Assembly (NCBI GenBank): GCA_028622995.1
Contig: JAJQJQ010000007.1
Location: 2,914,001 to 2,978,000, forward strand
Source of the DNA: Panagrolaimus kolymaensis
Taxonomy: Eukaryota > Nematoda > Chromadorea > Rhabditida > Panagrolaimidae
Direction of reading: 5' to 3'
Length of the DNA stretch: 64,000 nt
The notes beneath the pieces are model-generated. The model worked only from the letters and a program-made list of their open reading frames with translations. It ran no database searches and was not told the origin of the DNA. Positions 33,287 to 49,200 of this stretch are shown piece after piece. Both the position numbers and the translations under genes were made by a program. Each line of letters starts with the position of its first letter. The first letter of the stretch is position 1.

Positions 33287-36106
33287 TTTAATTAAGGAAA
33301 GGTTTTTAGAAACGTTTTAGTATCTTTTTTTTGGTATTTTAAAATAGTGTTAATACTGAAAAAAAATCTTTCGAAATCCTTTAGCTTTTACTTTGAGAGT
33401 AAAAGCTAATTGCTTATTTTAAAACATAAACCACAGTAATCACAGATTAAAATTTTAAAGCTACAAAGGCATAACAAATGCTTTTGAAAATTTAATACCC
33501 TCCATTTGCAAGAGAGAAAAAATGAAGCTTTTGTCATGGGAGTAGCAAAAAGCAAAAGCAAAAGTTCAAAAAATGTTAATATGAATAAGCACTGAAGCTA
33601 CTACATACGTCATTGCTGGCATTTTTTTATTAACAGATCTTTCAACCTTGAAAGCCAAAAAATGTTTTACATTTTAATACAAAGGCCATTATTTTAAATG
33701 AACTTTAAAAGAAGAAGATGGAAAAAACATTTAATTCGTTGAATTAAATGCATCTTTACACTTCTTTTTTCTTTCCATCGTCTTATTTGTACAATCAAAT
33801 GAAATTGTTTGTAGTCAGTCATCTATCTCATAACTTTTTGTAGACAGAAAATCAATTAAAGATAATAAAAAAACATAGAGAAGAGTGAAATAATACATAA
33901 CTTCCTTTTCTAATAAATAATGATAGTAAATTTGTATTTCCAAAAACTGTTTTTTCTGAAGTGAAAGGAAATATATAAGGCTATGTCATAGAAGGTGAAT
34001 TGAATGTGACCGTCCAAAAGATACCTGTCCTATCAATAGCCTCTCTTCCATACCCAAATAAAATTAAATATGAAGCGACACAAAATCAAAAATTGTGCAA
34101 TTGTAAACAAAAGTTGTTAACTTTCTTTCTTTTTTGAAAAAGGTAAATTTTTTTGCTCTCGTTTAAGAATGGCGGAAGTTTGATCAAAAAGTTGACCTAA
34201 AAATTTCTAAATTTTTGAAGAAAAAAAATCATAACAATCAGCGTAGTACAACTTAAAGATATCAGAATTAATGTCGCCAAATTTCTAATACACGAAACGC
34301 ATAATAAGTAAAATTTGAAAAGGGATAAGAATTTTATTTTTGTGCTGCAGAATATCAGGAGTTTTCGAGCGTATTATAAAAAGCAAAACGCGGATAAAAT
34401 TTTTATTAAATCAAACCTTCATTCATAAATGCAAAAAATCACAACTTTTTTAAATGCAAAATTACAAACTGCTTGCGTTACACCATTAACTTTTTTTTAA
34501 TTGTTTGTATTTTTTTTTAAAAGAAATTTTTTTTATGGGTTTTGAACTTTTTAAAGTGACGAACTTATATCATAGATCATAAAGTGGTTTTGACTTCCAT
34601 TTTTTGATAAACCCCAAAACATAGAACAGTGGTTGACAAAAAAATAAAAGAGGCTGATGGCGGTGTCGATGTCACTTTTTTTTTATCATCGCTCCTTCAC
34701 CGCTTCTTTTTTTTGCACAAAATACATGAAATATAACAGCAAGGCCAAAAAAAATTGTTTTTGAACTTGCATATGTGAGAAAATGAAATTTAAAATAAAT
34801 GGAAAAGAAGCAAAAGATTGTTAGCTAAAAAGTTTAACAGAAGAATGGTTAGATTTTTTTTATAGAATTTTGAGTTACTGTAATTTTAGAATTACCTGAA
34901 ATAATTGTAAATAATTTTTCAATTAAATATTGGGATATTAAAGTCATTAGAATAAATCGTAGTTTAGTCTTATAATCCTCTCATATCTTATCCCTTTATC
35001 AGTCCAAAAATCCCTTCTCTATAAAAACTATGCCATGATGCACTTTTATTTCTCAAAAAAAACTTATAACGAAAGAGATCGCAGCAATAATCAGACAACA
35101 ATTATTGTTTGTCAAAGAATCACCTAAAAGGAAAAATGATTTATATCATTTTTATTTCTTTATTAAAAATATCGTAGACTTAATGAAACGAATAACCATG
35201 AAAATATGAGACCTTTGAAATCTCCACGTAAAAGTGCAAAAAAAATATTACCAAAACCTTTGGAAAAAGATTATTAGAAATTTCATTATTGGGCCTGTAA
35301 ACTTTTTTGTATTTTGTATTTGATGAAATTACAGAATCGTTTTTTTTTTTGTTGTAGTTTATTGAACCTGATCATTATTATCACTCAAAAAATCTTATGT
35401 TGGTAAATAAAAAAAGGAGGAGACAATCAAATAACAACAACCAACCATCATCGGGTGATGGCGGCGGCCCTCTTTTCTTCGTTTAATCAAGCGATTTGTC
35501 ACGTAGACATATTCTTCAAATAATCACGTATTTCACTGTGTTTTCAAATGAAAAGAAACCTTTTTTGATTAAGCATTTTTCATATCTTTCAAATGTCACG
35601 TATTTATTTTGCGCAGCAAGTTCTGATAAAAAGCGGTCAACTTTGGTCCATTTTTCATCAGTTTTTTCAAATATCATCTCTTCCTCCAATTCTTATTCTT
35701 CCTCCTCTCTTTATTCTTCTTTTATTTTTTGCTACTTTTTTAGTTCCGTTTTTCTCTTCTCCTTCCATCGTCTTTTATATTTATTTTTTTGTCCATATTT
35801 TATTATCATTCATCACAACACATTGAAGACCAATAATTTCACGTGCATTTCTTAACCATTTGAAATGCTTTAATTATATATATATTACGTGAAGTTTTTA
35901 AAGTTTTTGGAACAATGTTTTGATGATGAGTTTTAAAAAAAATAGAAGAAAAAAAATTTATAATAACACTTGGAAGTAATTCTTTCTAAATAGTTTGGTT
36001 TAAGGCTAATTTTTTTACAGTATCCCTTGTTATTATACTCGAGCTTTCACATTAAAATCTTAATTTATTTTTTATCTAAATCTCTTTCATATTTAGATCC
36101 GCTACG
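33287..36106. other. Non-coding stretch upstream of the acyltransferase gene
   Basis: No supported coding region. It is AT-rich with many homopolymers. A TTTAG acceptor at about 36090-36095, twelve bases before the next ATG, suggests trans-splicing or an unseen upstream exon. Confidence 0.5.
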
Positions 36107-37838
36107 ATGTCATCTGACCTTACAACAACTTTACCTACAATGTTCAATAAATCTCGAATTGAACTTCAACAAACTTTTTCACCCACTCCATTTTGTTATT
36201 CCCCAACTCGAACAATCAAATCCATTGCTGCGTTTGTTAATGATACTGCGACCACTGCAGTTGGTACCGTATCCTCAGCAACCACAGGATTTTCATCCAT
36301 TATTGGTGCATGGCTTGCTTTAATTATTACTGGCACCTTTTGTGATACTAAATATTCCGCTGCTTTTTCAATTAAACAGTAAGTTTTTCATTTGTTAAAG
36401 CTTTGATATTGCCAATACTTTTTATTACCTTATTCTCACGTCAATTTATTTTTTAGAAATTATAAAGAACTCACTCAACCTCGACTTTCAAAATTTACAT
36501 GCATTGATTATTTTCGCGTAATTGGGATTTTATGGGTTATGATTAATCATACTGGAAGCGAAGGCCGTATAGATATTCTTGATCGTTTACCTTCAGCTAA
36601 AGCCTTCAAAGACGCCGTTCACAATCATCCATTCTTTGGCCCATTATTTGGAAACTCTGGATTGGGTGTTGAAATATTTCTCGTTTTAAGTGGATTCCTC
36701 GCTGCACGATCTTGGTATCGAAGCTCACAAAAGAAAACAAGCAATTTTTGGGGACATTATTTTGGTTTCATTCTTAAACGTGCCCTTCGACTCTTCCCTT
36801 CAGTAGCTGTGTTTATTTGGCTCGCTCAATCATCTTTTTCCGCTGAATACATGCCTCGATTCCATAATTCTATGGTTTCAACTTGTGGATGGAAAGGACT
36901 TACATCACATTTAACTTTCACAAGCAATTGGCAATCAACTCCCACATGCCTTGGATATCTCTGGTATCTCGGTCTTGATTTTCAACTTTACATTATTTCA
37001 CCACTTTTTATGGCCGTTTTACTTTACAATACTACCCTCGGAGTTAGTCTTATTGGTGTCGTCGTTGCTTTCTCATCCCTTTATCGGGGTTATTTCTGCT
37101 GGACTCATGATATTTGCAATAAAAGTGATGTCGATATTCCTTTCATTTCATTCCCAGGACAAACCGATGCTGAACTACAAAAAATTTATTATGGCCTTTG
37201 GGATATTTATTCTCGACCTCAAACAAAATGTGGCCCATTTCTTATTGGTCTTTTAGCTGGATTCTTTTCATTACAATATTCTCAAACTCCATCCATCCCA
37301 AAAAGCTTCCTTAAAGCTTTCAATTTCTCTGCCATTGCTGGAGCCATCTTTTGCATTTTTGGAATCCTTCCCGAATATTGGTATCCCGATGCTGGAAATA
37401 CAACTTACAACGCATTTTACACCGCCACCTTCCGTTCAATTTTTGCTCTTTGCACTTCATGGCTTTTATTTTATGGAATTTATTGGTTTAAAGCTTCATC
37501 TTTTGTTTTCTTTAACGTTCTTGCTACAATTACTTTCCAGGTAAAATCATTTCTTAAATCCGTGACTCGATCTAATCAAATATATTTACTTTTTAGGCTT
37601 ATCTTTTACACATGCCCGTTGTTTATCTTTTTAATAATTGCCAACTTTTACAAGATGCTAATGGTCCATGGGAATCCTTTTCATTCTTCCTGGAGTTGCT
37701 ATCATCAGCTACATTGGAGCTTTCATTCTTTATCTCACAATTGAAGCACCTATGGCTAAAATTGCTAGTTATTTATATGATAATATGCACGCATATTTCA
37801 TCCCAGAATTATCATCATCCCACTCAAAAACTGATTAA
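36107..37838 (+). CDS. NRF-6-like acyltransferase-3 membrane protein, frame interrupted
   Basis: Three exons (36107-36378, 36457-37540, 37597-37838) encode a multi-spanning protein of about 530 residues. After a Thr-rich head and one membrane segment, the acyltransferase-3 domain begins (CIDYFRVIGILWVMINHTGS, with the family His) and continues GLGVEIFLVLSGFLAARSW, FILKRALRLFPSVAVFI, CLGYLWYLGLDFQLYIISPL and ITFQ/AYLLHMPVVYLFN. The ending FILPGVAIISYIGAFILYL and then TIEAPMAKI fits the family but lies one base out of frame with the preceding exon, at about 37671. Either one base is missing in the assembly or the gene carries a real frameshift. Without correction the protein ends with an unrelated tail at 37917. 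Nematode relatives move or acylate lipids at membranes. The short N-terminus lacks a full NRF domain, so upstream exons may exist. Confidence 0.85.
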
Positions 37839-39089
37839 TTCAATTCAAACTTTTTTTAAATTAAAATTTAAGGGTTTTTTTCTGAGCTTATTTTTTTCAC
37901 GATCTCACTTTTTTTAGAGGGTGTTTCTTTTCTTTTTGTATATTTTTAAGTCTTCGCATTCCTATATTTTTTTTAATAATTAAAAATTAATTTTGAATAT
38001 TTCAATATCATTTACAAATGAGCTTATTTTTTTGGACACATTTTTATTTTGTCTTTTTTTAATTTTGTACATAATTTTATTCTTTTTTTAATATTGTTTT
38101 TCATTGAATATGTCTGTCGTTTGCAAGGAAATAAAGTGCAAATAATCAACTGAACAAATTTTTCTTTCTTCTTTTCTTTCCCAAAATAAGCATATATTTA
38201 ATCAACATAAAAAAATATATTTTTATCAGATGGTTTTGATCAAGGAAGTGATCAGCAGAAAATTTGTATAGCTTACAGCTAATTATGTATACATGAGAAA
38301 GTGCACGTACTCATAAAGTTAGAATTAAAATAAACACATGCATTTTAAAGCAATCAGTAATTATGATAGCTTTGTACTTTTTTTTTGCTATGATCTTTGC
38401 TGCATATTAAAAAAGGCTTAGAAAAGAAAAGTGAGTAATTTCGTGAAGACTTTTCCTTTTAAAATTATGCACAAACGAATTCTAAAAAAATGAAAGCAGC
38501 ACCAAAAAGGCGATGAATTTGGTTTTGAAACCCTTTTGCGCAACCAAAAATGAAAAAACAAAAAACCTACATAAAATGTGCTCTTCTTTGCTTATCTGGT
38601 ACAAAAGAAAACACACACTACGTTGTTATAAATGTTAGCTATAAAAGGTTTTGCTTTTGTTTTTATAATCGGTTTATTATTACGACCAAAAGGTATGTAA
38701 TTAAATCTAACTGCAGAAATGTATGTTAGAAAACAATAATTTTTGGATGAGCTGTCCGGGGTTTTCCGGATAGCAAATATTCTTTCATAGTCTTGAGTTG
38801 TTAGTTCTATTTGTAAAGAACCGATGAATGTATTCACCCATTTTTTAAGGTCATTCACAGTCAAATATCATTCCCACAAGCATTGATGACTCGATAATGA
38901 AGTCAAAGAACAGAAGAAGCAGCAGTGATGGCAAAAAAAAAAAAAAATGATTCAAATTTTAAAAAAGCAATATCATGATTCAACGTTGAATACAAATGAA
39001 ATAACAGTTATCGAAAAAAGAAGCAAAAAGCTTCTTAATGCATTGATTGAAAGCTTCTTCCTTAAAATTGGTTGCTTGAATAATAAAAT
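37839..39089. other. Intergenic stretch with a possible coding fragment
   Basis: It contains the acyltransferase 3' UTR (AATAAA near 38131). On the minus strand at about 38680-38870 an open stretch reads LKKWVNTFIGSLQIELTTQ and then ERIFAIRKTPDSSSKNYCFL. It looks coding but has no start or splice context. It may be a remnant of a retrotransposon RNA-binding protein or an exon of an unseen gene. Confidence 0.35.
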
Positions 39090-40280
<1,191 letters not shown>

Positions 40281-43200
40281 ATTAATTTTAAACGTTTTTA
40301 TTATTGTTTGCAAATAATGTTTAATATAAAATTATTCACATTCAAATGCCAATCTAAGTATAAAAAAACTGTCAAGATCTTTTGCCGAGACTCTTTTATC
40401 CCAAAAAAGTGTTTTAAATATAATTATAGAGTAACGAAAAAAGAAACTCCTTTTGATCCATCTTTTCGATATCCGCATGCATCAAAATCGGAATGCCCAG
40501 AAAATAGTGCGCGAGATGACTCAATGCATAGTCGTGTCGTGTCCTTTTTCTTTCATCTTATTCGTTGCAAATGCAAAAAGATCCGGTTTCGTCGTCTCCA
40601 AATAAGAGCTGACGTCACAAATGGTCACAAAACTTATTTCCAGTCTTTATTTCTCTTATTTTTTGATCTTTCCATGGTTTGCTAAAAACATATTTTTGTA
40701 AAAATAATTTTTACCCCCTTCAAAATGGAACATGAAAATTTACACGTTTTCCTTTCACTTTCTTTTTTATTATTATTCTTTCGTAATTGCCTCAAAAACA
40801 ATTTTTTTCTGTATTTGATTAACTCAGCCACACCCAAAATTTGTCAAATGGCCTTTTTCAAACAAGGTTAAAAATATAGGAAACATTACTTAATTTGATG
40901 ATTTTCACACTCGAAGTGAAAAATTTTTTTTTATGAAATTTTACTTTTTCCTATTCGATAAATTTAAAGCGAATATACATATTAGCTTCATTCAATGGGC
41001 ATTGATTGTACTTTGTAAATATCCTTATATCATATTTTCTTTGCTTCTTTTTTTTAAATACAAAATTTAAACTTTTATTGACTTTTTAGAGTGGTTGATT
41101 AGTTCAAACTAACGAAGCATCGCATCTTAAAAGGTGTCCCTCACCAAAACAAAAAAAAGGCAAAATTGAGTGAAAGTTTTTTTCCGGTGCACCTTTTTTT
41201 GCAACAACAAAACAATGAACAACAAACAGTGTCGGAGTTTTCTCCATTTTTTTTATACCTGCTGCCAGCTTTGGTGGTGGTTGTTCTGATGGCGTCGTCA
41301 TCGTCTTAGATCGATCAGTCGTCGACCGCCACGGCAAGGACACTTCGTTTGTGGTGTGCGTCGTCGTCTTCAAAAACAAATCGAAATTGCGCATCGTTTA
41401 ACCTTTTTTTCTTCTTTTGCTGCAAAAGTAAAAGTTGGTGGGGACGGAAACGTGAGTGGCCTAGCTTTTCAATAAGATGTGATCCTTTTTTGGTGGTGGC
41501 ATTCATATGTGTTTGGAAAAAGCGGGTTGGCAGTAAAAAAAAATAAAGAGAAGACTAGTATATTTATTTGATGCAGATTTTTTGTCTCTTTAACCAAATC
41601 GAAAGCTTTTTCATTTTTACCTTTATTTAAAATAATATTGAATTTTCTTAGATCAAAGAGTTTTTAAAAATTACTTTATTTTTAATTTTTTCTCCACTAG
41701 GATCATTCTCCTTTTTTCCGTCTCTTCATTTAATTCCAAAATACGTATCCAATATTTATTCGTTGCTTTGAATTACAGTTTAAATTTCAATTCATTTACT
41801 TCTCTTTTATTTTTGTTGTCTTTGAGGTTTTCCGCCTTTTCTCAATCACGTGGGTGAATAAAAGTCAATACAAAAAAACATTCTGTCAATATCTACATCG
41901 GTCGATTTCTTTTGGATAAACTTTTAAGTATTGGGTTCTGCTGCTTCTGAAAAAAACGTTTATAACACTTTTTCCTTGACTTGGATTTCTTTCTCCCTTA
42001 TTTTTGCTGATATTAGTTTAGAACGTGATGATGGTGGTAAAAAGGCGTTTTCCTTTTCTATGAAGACCAATGTTTTCCGAAATAAAAAAAATCAAATCGA
42101 TCAAGGCACTCGTTTTTCATTTAAGCACAACAAATTCTTTTTCTATGTATTTGTTATTTTTTGAATATTTAATGACCATTTTTCCATGTTCTTCAAGATA
42201 AGAAAGGAAAGTGGAAAGAAATGTGGTGAATCATGAATGTTTTGTTGCATTCTTTCTAAACTAAATTGGGTAATTTTTTTTGTGCAAAATATTTGTCATG
42301 TGATGATTGCTTTTTGGGATGATATAAAAACAAGCTATTGTAAGAACACAATTTAAGTTTAACAAAAACTGAATAAGGTTCTTAAGCCCACTATTTATTA
42401 TTTATCTTCAGTATTTTTTCTATTTTTTTTAGCTATTCCCCTGTAAGTGTTTAGTCTATCATGAAGACCTGTACTTTGAAGCCTGTTATTATCTTACATC
42501 ATTTTTTGAAAACCCCCTTGTTTTTGCTAAACTTTAAAACCATCAAAAAAAGAAGAACGTTCGTTCAGCGGAAATAGTTTTTTGTTTTGTTTTTTATTCT
42601 TCGTCTTCTTCCCGATCGATCATCGACTTGGAAAAAAAGCATTGATTTCTTGTTGTATTTCGTCGCCATCTTCCTTCACGTTTTTGAAAAAAAAGAAAGA
42701 AAAAAGAACATAAGCAAAAGAAAAAAAAGTGAAAAAGGTTTTTTGTTAGACCAAAAATAGGACATAAAAAAAGAGCTGCAGTAGTAGCAGCAGTAACCAA
42801 TGACTCACATCAAAATCTGTTCTTAAACTTTCTTCCATTTGAGAATACACCCATTTTTTATGGTGTTTTTATATATCAGCAACCTTGAAAGCGAACGTCA
42901 AAGTGGTAAGTTTAAAAATCCAAAATTTACTTTCGTTTGGAATAAAACTTTTTTTTACTTGTTTTTCCTATAATTTTTCTTCTGCACAAAATTGATTTCT
43001 TCAGTTAAGTTAATCACTTGAGGTGATCTCGAGATGACTGACTGACTTTTTTGTTTTCTTCAAATAATAACGGTCTTGAAAAAAAAGGCAAAGCAAAAAG
43101 GAAATGATTTCGCGCAAAATAAAAAATCGAAGGTCATTTTGATTCTTTTGCGCCGGTCTGCGACATCGCCGTTTTCTTACTGCTGCTGCTTGCCCGTGTT

Positions 43201-46200
43201 CGGTTTTAATGTTTTCTTGATCACTCCCGTTTTTTTATTTGTTACTTTTTATTTGCTCTGCTTTTGCTTTTTCTACTGTTAAAAAACGTGAGCTTCCAAG
43301 TGAAAAATATATTATGTTTAATAATTAATGTTTTTAAATATAAAAAAAATAATGAGAAATCCTTGTACTTTATGTTTTTTTTATATCTGAATATAATTAA
43401 GAAATTTTAGTTGTTTGAGAGATCTTTTTTCGACCTTTTACTAAACAGCTTTAACTAGAACCTCCCTCATTTCCGTTGCTTCTTTTTAATTGCAAAAAAT
43501 AAAAGAAATAAAAATTGAAAGAAATAATTTTATTAAGCCGGATTTCAATTAAAAGACTTTATAAGTCTTTAACGACGATGAAATAATAAAAAAACACTCA
43601 TAATTAAAGGTCGAAAAAAAATATTAAAACACAGAAAAAAGAGTATTATTTTCATAATTAAAATTAACAAAAATTTTGGGCTTTTTTGTTTTAAAAGTTA
43701 GTTAATTAAAAATCTGACAAAAAATTGACCCCTTTCATTTAAAATTTCAAAAATATTTTTTCTTTTTGTATTTTTACCGGATTATTTTTATTATTACTTT
43801 TGTCTCTTTCCCTGGCTTTCTTCTTTTTTTTTTGATAATTTTTTTCTCCTTCTTTCATCAATAATAAGTCAAGAATTGTGTAGGGGAGTGAAAGCAAAAG
43901 AAAAAAAAACATTATAGGGATTTATCTTGTTCCAATATGTTAAATATTATTTAGTGGAACTAATCCTTTTTGCTTTCTTTGTGGATTCGAAATAACCACT
44001 CTCATTATCCCATATTATCTTTTGAAGTTAACGGGACTATATGAGTCTTTTTTACCTTGTCTTCTTGACACAAACAAATTATTTCGAAGCCGATAAGATA
44101 GATATCCTCTGCCGCACGGTAGTTACTACATTTTAAGCTAATTTTGTTCTTAAAAAACACAAATCGTAAAATTTATTTATAATAATAAATATATGGATTA
44201 TGACTAGTGATAATAAGGTGTGACTTTTACACTACAGTATTTAACCCTTTTTTGTTGATTGGGAAAATAGCCTACAGTAGTGTTGAAAGGGTTTTACAAA
44301 AAAAACTTTTTAATTTATTATTTTTGTTAGGATTATTTTTCATAAAGGTGAGTGAGGGTGTTGGATAAGTGCTATTAGACTTTGGTTTGTTGTTACTTTT
44401 AATTTTTTTTTTTTTCGTTTCTTATCTCTCTTTTTTTGCAAACAAAATGTATAAGGAATTATTATTACGATCATTTCATGAAATGAGTATTTGTTTTCTA
44501 TTTTTTTTGTTTTGTTTGTTTTTTTGAAGCTAATCATAAATAATAACAAAAATAATAACACCAAAGACATTATTATCTTGCTTTATGGTTTGATTATCAT
44601 ATATATTTAACAACAAGACAATTCATGTAAGGCTTTTTCTGGGAATCGACTTTTATAATTTTTGAGTTACTTCAAATTTACCTATCTAAATAAAGAAATG
44701 ATTCTCAGTATATATTTTTTTCGTAAACCACGTGGATTTTCGGAAAGTAAAGAAAAAAACTGTTAAACTTTTACAAAGTTTTTAACTTGATCCAAGTGAG
44801 AAAAAAAACGTACCAACTTTGAAAGAATTGAAAAGACTTTTTTCTTGGGCTTGTTTGTTTTTTTCTTTTCTTTGTCGCTGACGCAGGCGATTTTTTTATT
44901 GTCCTCCCACATTTTGCTTGTTTTAATTCAATTTTTATGTGATACTTTTTTTTATTCATGTAAAAACTTTTTAGTATATTGTTGCAAATTCGATCCTTTC
45001 TTTAAGAAGCTTGATACCCATATAGAATGTGCCGCATTTAAATAATCTATAAATAAAAAAGCTTAAATCAAAAAACATTAAACATTCAAAGTTTAGTTGG
45101 TGGCTCACTACAGAATAACAATATGTATTTTTTTACGCATTACCTTTTTATTCTTTGAACAATACATACTTCTAATTATCATCTTGCTTTTTTGATACTT
45201 ACACAATATACTCCCTCGCGTAATCCCATCTTTAAGGATTTTCTTTCTTTTAGCCTTCTTTTTTTGGAGCCACCTATCTTTTATTGCATTCATATTCGTC
45301 TGTCTTAATGAATAACATGCTTTTTCCGCCTTCTTTTATCTTAAATATTATGGAAATAAAATAAAAATTATGTATTGTTTTTAAGATCATCATAATTCTT
45401 GTTTTGTTTGACATCATTGAAGTTTTTTTCTTCAACAATGTTGACTCTCTTTAAAAAAAAGTTAAGTATAAAGTTAAAAAGCTTTTTGTTAATGACAAAG
45501 TTTTTCGGTTGGTTTTCATCTTCTTTAAAAAAATCTAGCATTTTTTTCCAAGTGTGTATTTTAACTTTGTCTCTTTGTTTTGTAGTCTAAAAAAACGGTA
45601 ACATCGTAAGTTTGAAATCTGCAATGCAGAAAGACGACAAAGAAACCTTTCATATTTTCATACAATTTTTTGACGTTTAAAAATTATACATAGCATTAAA
45701 TGTGTGCAATTTATATATAATTTTTAGTTTAGTTATTACATAAAATACCTGCATAAAGTACAGTAAATCATCTTAATTAAAGAATAAGCTCAAAAGTGAT
45801 TGTTTTTTCTTCTCAATATGAATCTAATATTACTGTAAGCCGCTATTTATATTTGACTTGTTTGGAGCTTTTCAAAAAAATGTTCTTTTAAAATTTTATT
45901 TTTGCAAAGTTCTTCTTCGGATTAATTTTTGTCGTTTTCTTCAGAAGTCAATTTTTAAAAGAAATTCTTATAATTGATTGAAACCCTTTTATTTAAGGCA
46001 TTAAAACCACTTTAAAGATGAGATTAAATATTTGCATCTGCAGCAGCATTGTGGCTACGTCTAATTTTTTTGATATTGTTTTGTCGAAAACTTTGCGTGG
46101 TTTATTTACTTTTTTTCCTCCAACAATAAGGTTGATGACCGTGTGATTCTATGATCGCGCGGTTTTTGTAGTTGCTTGAATGAATGGAATGTTTTAAAAA

Positions 46201-49200
46201 ATCCGTAAAATTTAAAAGTTTTAAAAAACTTGAAAAAGTTTAAAGCTTTAAAAAAGTTTTGTTTTGTTATTTGTTTCAATTTCACCGCCTTCATATCTTA
46301 AAGTTTAGAAGAGGGTGACATCATCCCCGTGTTTTAATAGAAAAAAAGTGGAATATCGGAAAGAAAAGATTTAACTAAATCCTTCAAGTGGAAATTTTAT
46401 TATTTTTTCTTTGGTTTAATTATTTATTTTAAAAGAAAAAGTTGTAAACATTAAAATTGTTTTTAAGCAAAACTTTTTTTGATCTATTTTGCTACGAGAA
46501 ATTATTAATGCTAGCTTTGAAGTTAAAATGAGAAAGGCTTTTAGTTGGCCGACGGCTAGCTGTCTTGTAAAAAAAGATTAATATTTAAAGCCGATCAAAT
46601 AGAAATTAGCGAATGGGCAAAAGCTATTCTCCTTTATTTGCTCATGGTAATCAGTAGTACAGCTGCAAGCAATACAGTCCAGGATATTTCTATTCAAAAA
46701 ACTTTATGATGTTGTCCCATGTTTTAAATAGGCACAAATCCCCAAGCTTTTATGATAGAATAATTCATAATATTGCGCACGTTTTCTTTTAATTTGTTAC
46801 GCATTTTAGTTACCACTAAAATTAAATAGAATTATTTTCGTAAAGTGTATTTTTGATTCAGTGATGATGTATTGTCTCCCTTTAAATAACACAATGATAA
46901 TATTGTTAGCAATTTTTGTAAATTTCTAAGCTAATCTAAATGACCGCCCCTTTCTTCTTTGATAATAATATTTTACTATAATTATTTCATCATGATAAGT
47001 ATATAATATATATTTTTTCTTCTTCATCGAAAAGATTTGTTACTTCCTTTCTTTCTTCTCATTTTCACTTTTAACTTTTTTTTTGTTCAAGCAACAAATT
47101 TGTTGTTAAGTCACCTGTCGTCGTCGTTTCCTCCCATTTAAAACATCTTCATTGCCTAAGGCAATCAATCGATCTTCACTCAAATTTCGTTTCTCTTTTT
47201 CCTCGATGAAAAACAATTTCTTATTCTTTAGCGGCCGAGATAATGCCGAAATTTTCTTTAAAGTTTTAATAATAATTTATTAGTCAGAGACAACTATTTC
47301 CGGTCATCACTTCTTTAAAGCTTATACTTTTATTTTTGATCCTAAAAATATAAAACCGCCGAGAAAAAAATGAATTGCTTCATCATTTTCTTTCTCTTTT
47401 GTTGTTAACAAAAAATAATAATAACAGTTTTTTTCGTCGATGAAAAAAAACATTAAATAGTATTTTTTGGTTCTTTAATTTTAAATGTTGATTGGTACTT
47501 ATATGTATTTTTTTCTTCTTGTGTTTCTCCTTTCTATGTTTTTTCTTCCCTAAACTCTTTTTGGGTAATCTAATGCAACTAAAACTCCAGATAGCTCCTC
47601 TGTATTGCCTAATTTTTGAAAGTATTAGTTAAAGGATTCGTTCGCCCCAAATATCTTGTCGTGGCATTTACAGTATTACTTTACAAAGTAAAAAAGCCGT
47701 TTTTCTTAAACGATTTAGTAGAAAACAAACTTTAGGCTAAATTGCAAATGCTTAGTGAAGACTTTATAAGCCATTTTTTTCATATGTTTAACAGTTTGGA
47801 TTAAAAAATTTGTCCATCGTTTTAACACTTTGAAGCAGCTACTTTTTCAAAGGTCTTTCAAATTTTAATTTGCTTTTTCATTTTAAGATTGTCGCATTTC
47901 TCAGTATTTTCTTAGATCTTTTTTATGCCCATACGAAGTTTTATATAACCATATAAGTTTTGAATCTTTATAAACACTGAGATACAAAAATATCGATCCC
48001 AAAAAGAAGGCGTTTTCTGTCGAACACTTAGCTAGCTTTGATGAAGGAAAAAATGCAAGAAAAAGTTTTATCTTTTTTTGTTGTTGCTTTGACTAAACTT
48101 TTGAGACAATACGATAAAGAAAACTTTTCTATTGTATTTTTTATTGTCTTTGGAAAAGTTACTATTTTTATAGAAATTTTTTGTGTCGATTTTATGTTAA
48201 CATCCTTTTTTGAAATGCATTAAGCTGGTGTTGGGAAAGTTATAAGGATGTAATTGATAAGAAAACACCATAAGGTTCATTATCATTGTGATTATTCACT
48301 GACTAATACAATAATTTTGAACGCTTTAAAAACGATTCTATTTGTTTCTGATTGAAATAAATTTCACTACTTCGGCGCCTATCAAATTTATTTTCATATT
48401 TTTTTAAATATTGAATCTATTGGTGAATGTTGTTTTTCAACCTCAAAGAAGCAACAACGCCTTATTTTTTTATTCTCCAAAAGTCTGTGTGATTCCATGA
48501 CTCATGATGGCCATAAAAAAGGTGGTTCCTTTTTCCATTATCATTTTTTCCTTTTCCTTCTTTTTTTCTTTTCCATTTCATAGACATGTTTAGCCATGTC
48601 AAAGCTATATGTACACTTTCTTTTTCTTTCACTTCTTTAATGCAAAAATTGAAAAAGGAAAGAAAGAAAGTTTTTGTGCTTTGATCTTTTTCCTCCAATT
48701 TTTCATGTTTGATTATCAGCTGTCATTGCCGCCATCGCCCCAACTAAAGAAAAAATCACCACTTTATTCTCTCTCCGATTTTTTCCCTTTACTTTGTCGT
48801 ATGATTTTTGACTTTATAAGAAAAAAAATAAAAGTTGCTTTTAACTTTTTTTTTATTTATTCATCGAAATTTAACAATTAAAAAAACTTGAACCACTACC
48901 AAAACCACCAATTTTTTGAGAGAAAAAAGGTGTAAAAAATCAAATCATGCTATTCATTCATTCAATGCTTGCTTATTTTTATGCTGCTGCTGCTTTTTAA
49001 TAGACAAAGACACACGCGGTTAAAACAAATTTTGAACACATGCAATTTTTTATTTCTGACGCCCATCCTTCTTTTTTTTCTTTTCTTTTTGCTCATTCAT
49101 TCAACTCTTGCTGCTTATTTTCCACCATTTTTATTTAGTTTTTGTGTTTTCTATGTTTTTTTCTTTTGGTGACAAACGACACTGTTCTGATTTTTTTGTC

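Noticed and set aside
35496..35855. Plus-strand open frame of about 120 codons before the acyltransferase gene
   Set aside because: It is made mostly of Ser, Phe and Tyr from T-rich DNA, with no start context or splice partner.
40308..40685. Plus-strand open frame of 125 codons after the protease gene
   Set aside because: The amino-acid mix is erratic and no domain or splice site supports it. It includes a GC-richer patch that could be regulatory.
41104..41546. Overlapping open frames on both strands in the desert
   Set aside because: They arise from a GTC/GAC-rich patch. No frame has consistent codon bias or a splice pattern.
44225..44300. Possible hairpin formed by ACACTACAGTA / TACAGTAGTGT and AACCC / GGGTT
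   Set aside because: The partner segments are in parallel, not nested, order, and the match is imperfect, so no simple stem-loop forms.
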